Below are positions 62,810 to 64,000 of a stretch of DNA of 64,000 nucleotides, piece by piece (the stretch's first letter is position 1; every line of letters starts with the position of its first letter). The notes beneath the pieces were generated by a model, which saw nothing but the letters and a program-made list of their open reading frames with translations, was not told the DNA's origin and made no database searches. Source of the stretch: Ignavibacteriales bacterium (GTDB lineage Bacteria; Bacteroidota; Ignavibacteria; Ignavibacteriales; Melioribacteraceae); NCBI GenBank assembly GCA_020635275.1, contig JACKAA010000004.1, positions 1-64,000 of the forward strand, given 5' to 3'. The translations under genes were made by a program, and so were the position numbers.

Positions 62810-63682
62810 ATGATTAAAAAAGCTGTAATTCCCGCTGCAGGATTAGGTACACGATTCCTTCCAGCGACAAAAGCACAGCCTAAAGAAATGCTGCCAATTA
62901 TTGATACACCCACTATTCAGTATGTAGTTCAAGAAGCTGTAGATTCTGGAATTGATGATATTTTGATTATTTCTGGAAAAGGGAAGAGAGCTATTGAAGA
63001 TCATTTTGATAGAAATTATGAACTTGAAGCAGCCCTTGAAAAAAAGAATGAGCAAGCATTAAACGAAATAAAAAATATTTCTGATCTTGCTAAAATTCAT
63101 TATATCCGTCAAAAAGAATTGAATGGTTTAGGTGATGCAATTTACCATGCAAAACATCATGTTGGTAATGAACCCTTTGCAGTTTTATTAGGTGATACAG
63201 TTGTTCGATCAGTAATTCCCGCGACACAACAACTTATTGATATTTACGAACAGTACAAACAAATTGTGATTGGTGTTGAAGAAGTTCCAAAAGAAAAAGT
63301 GCATCGTTATGGAATTGTTGGTGGAGAAAAAATTAATGATTCTCTTTACCAGCTTAATGAAATGATTGAGAAACCAAGTATTGATGAAGCTCCATCAAAT
63401 TTAGCTGTTGCCAGTAGGTATATTTTAACTCCAGATATTTTTAAAGCTTTGGAAGAAACTAAGGTCGGTAAAAATGATGAAATTCAATTGACTGATGCTC
63501 TTAAAATTTTTCTTTCACGTGGAAGTGTTTATTCATATACTTTTGAAGGAAAACGTTATGATATTGGAGATAAGTTAGATTACTTAAAAACTACTGTAGA
63601 GTTTGGATTGAAAAGAAAAGAGTTTAAAAAAGACTTTTTAGAATTTTTAAAAGAAATTATTAAAGAAAGTGAGGAAAGATAA
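62810..63682 (+). CDS. galU: UTP-glucose-1-phosphate uridylyltransferase (GalU type)
   Basis: 290 residues. Nucleotidyltransferase signature AVIPAAGLGTRFLPATKAQPKEMLPIIDTPTIQYVVQEAVDSGI at 5-48, LLGDTVV near 126, IEKPSIDEAPSNLAVASRYILTPDIF near 185-210, and FEGKRYDIGDKLDYLKTTVEF near 249. It makes UDP-glucose, or with the adjoining GHMP kinase may make UDP-glucuronate or UDP-galacturonate from the 1-phosphate. GalU-type enzymes are usually specific for glucose-1-phosphate, so this is uncertain. The stop overlaps the start of kduD by one base. Confidence 0.92.
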   Translation: MIKKAVIPAAGLGTRFLPATKAQPKEMLPIIDTPTIQYVVQEAVDSGIDDILIISGKGKRAIEDHFDRNYELEAALEKKNEQALNEIKNISDLAKIHYIRQKELNGLGDAIYHAKHHVGNEPFAVLLGDTVVRSVIPATQQLIDIYEQYKQIVIGVEEVPKEKVHRYGIVGGEKINDSLYQLNEMIEKPSIDEAPSNLAVASRYILTPDIFKALEETKVGKNDEIQLTDALKIFLSRGSVYSYTFEGKRYDIGDKLDYLKTTVEFGLKRKEFKKDFLEFLKEIIKESEER

Positions 63683-64000
63683 TGGTTTTAGACAAATTCA
63701 AATTAGATGGTAAAACTGCGCTTGTTACTGGTTGCAATCAGGGTATTGGACAAATGTATGCAAAAGCATTAGCTGAAGCTGGAGCTGATATTATTGGTGT
63801 TTCTTATACTGATGACTTTGTGGAAACAGAAGAAATAATAAAAACTACTGGACGAAAATTTAAATATTATGTAAGTGATTTTTCTGATCGAGAATCAATG
63901 TACAAATTTGTAAGTGATGTTAAATCAGATTTTGAAAAAGTTGATATTTTAATTAACAATGCCGGAACAATTTTACGTAAACCAATAGCTGAGCATCCTG
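63682..64000 (+). CDS. kduD: 2-keto-3-deoxygluconate 5-dehydrogenase KduD, 5' part
   Basis: The first 106 codons are present and the gene runs off the right edge. An SDR with N-terminal FKLDGKTALVTGCNQGIGQMYAKALAEAGADIIGVSY (Gly-rich NAD site at about 13-20) and VDILINNAGTILRKPIAEHP near 93, which matches KduD (NNAGxIxRxPxxxHx). It reduces 2,5-diketo-3-deoxygluconate to KDG, joining the KdgK-Eda route. The ATG overlaps the galU stop and has GAGGAA in front. The catalytic Ser-Tyr-Lys lie beyond the window. Confidence 0.93.
   Translation, partial: MVLDKFKLDGKTALVTGCNQGIGQMYAKALAEAGADIIGVSYTDDFVETEEIIKTTGRKFKYYVSDFSDRESMYKFVSDVKSDFEKVDILINNAGTILRKPIAEHP

Noticed and set aside
1..64000. CRISPR arrays, insertion sequences, rRNA genes and riboswitches
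   Set aside because: I looked for regularly spaced repeats, transposase signatures, rRNA landmarks and conserved leader folds and found none that could be supported.

Overview
The window reads as one large accessory locus for breaking down pectin and other uronic-acid polymers in a low-GC bacterium of the Bacteroidota/Ignavibacteriota/Chlorobi branch. Evidence for that placement is the AT-rich DNA, a TonB-dependent receptor with an N-terminal carboxypeptidase-like domain, and three secreted proteins ending in the NYPNPFNP-type type IX secretion sorting domain that is very common in Ignavibacteria and relatives. The absence of any SusD partner also fits that group better than classical Bacteroides. 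The species cannot be named from the sequence alone. LAYOUT: 1-2000 holds two divergent tRNA-Ser genes and an MFS transporter. 2.0-8.8 kb encodes a secreted cupin and pectate lyases of families PL10 and PL1 (+ strand), then a VOC protein, a pectin methylesterase (CE8) and a rhamnogalacturonan acetylesterase (CE12) (- strand). 9.3-14.1 kb encodes the TonB-dependent receptor and a T9SS-sorted beta-helix protein, closed by a bidirectional terminator. 14.2-23.7 kb holds a second PL10-like lyase and an unusual set of exported redox and sugar-acid enzymes (Gfo/Idh/MocA lipoprotein, GlcG-like protein, Tat-exported enolase-superfamily protein, lactonase, Tat-exported Fe-S aldo/keto reductase). 23.8-31.5 kb (-) encodes a 1285-residue LamG protein of unknown activity, a heparinase II/III-type lyase and a carboxylesterase. 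31.9-40.6 kb (+) encodes a PL9 lyase, an esterase, a sulfatase, a PL38-type alginate/glucuronan lyase and a GH88-GH2 fusion. From 40.95 kb to the right edge everything is on the + strand and tightly packed: a LacI regulator, a GH28 polygalacturonase, a DUF4861 protein, and the cytoplasmic uronate pathway with its TRAP transporter. HOW IT WORKS TOGETHER: secreted lyases and esterases cut and de-esterify the polymer. GH28, GH105 and GH88 trim the oligomers, and TonB, TRAP and MFS transporters import the products. Galacturonate goes through UxaC, UxaE, UxuB and UxuA to 2-keto-3-deoxygluconate (KDG). Unsaturated uronate goes through KduI and KduD to KDG. KdgK and Eda then split KDG into pyruvate and glyceraldehyde-3-phosphate. 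UxaE replaces the tagaturonate reductase/altronate dehydratase branch, which is not present here. MAIN POINTS TO CHECK: (1) a phased 12-bp tandem repeat (AGTWA-NNGNTTA-like) at three promoters, about 30 bp downstream of a TTGACA/TTGATT box each time, which looks like the operator of this regulon; (2) a GH88-GH2 fusion whose domain junction is coded by a ten-A run, where slippage either way meets a stop just after GH88; (3) a plant-type glucuronokinase-like GHMP kinase paired with a GalU-like uridylyltransferase between kduI and kduD; (4) a LarA-type epimerase, a second PfkB kinase and 6-phosphogluconate dehydrogenase that together could divert mannonate into the pentose phosphate pathway; (5) a possible extracytoplasmic oxidative sugar-acid pathway.
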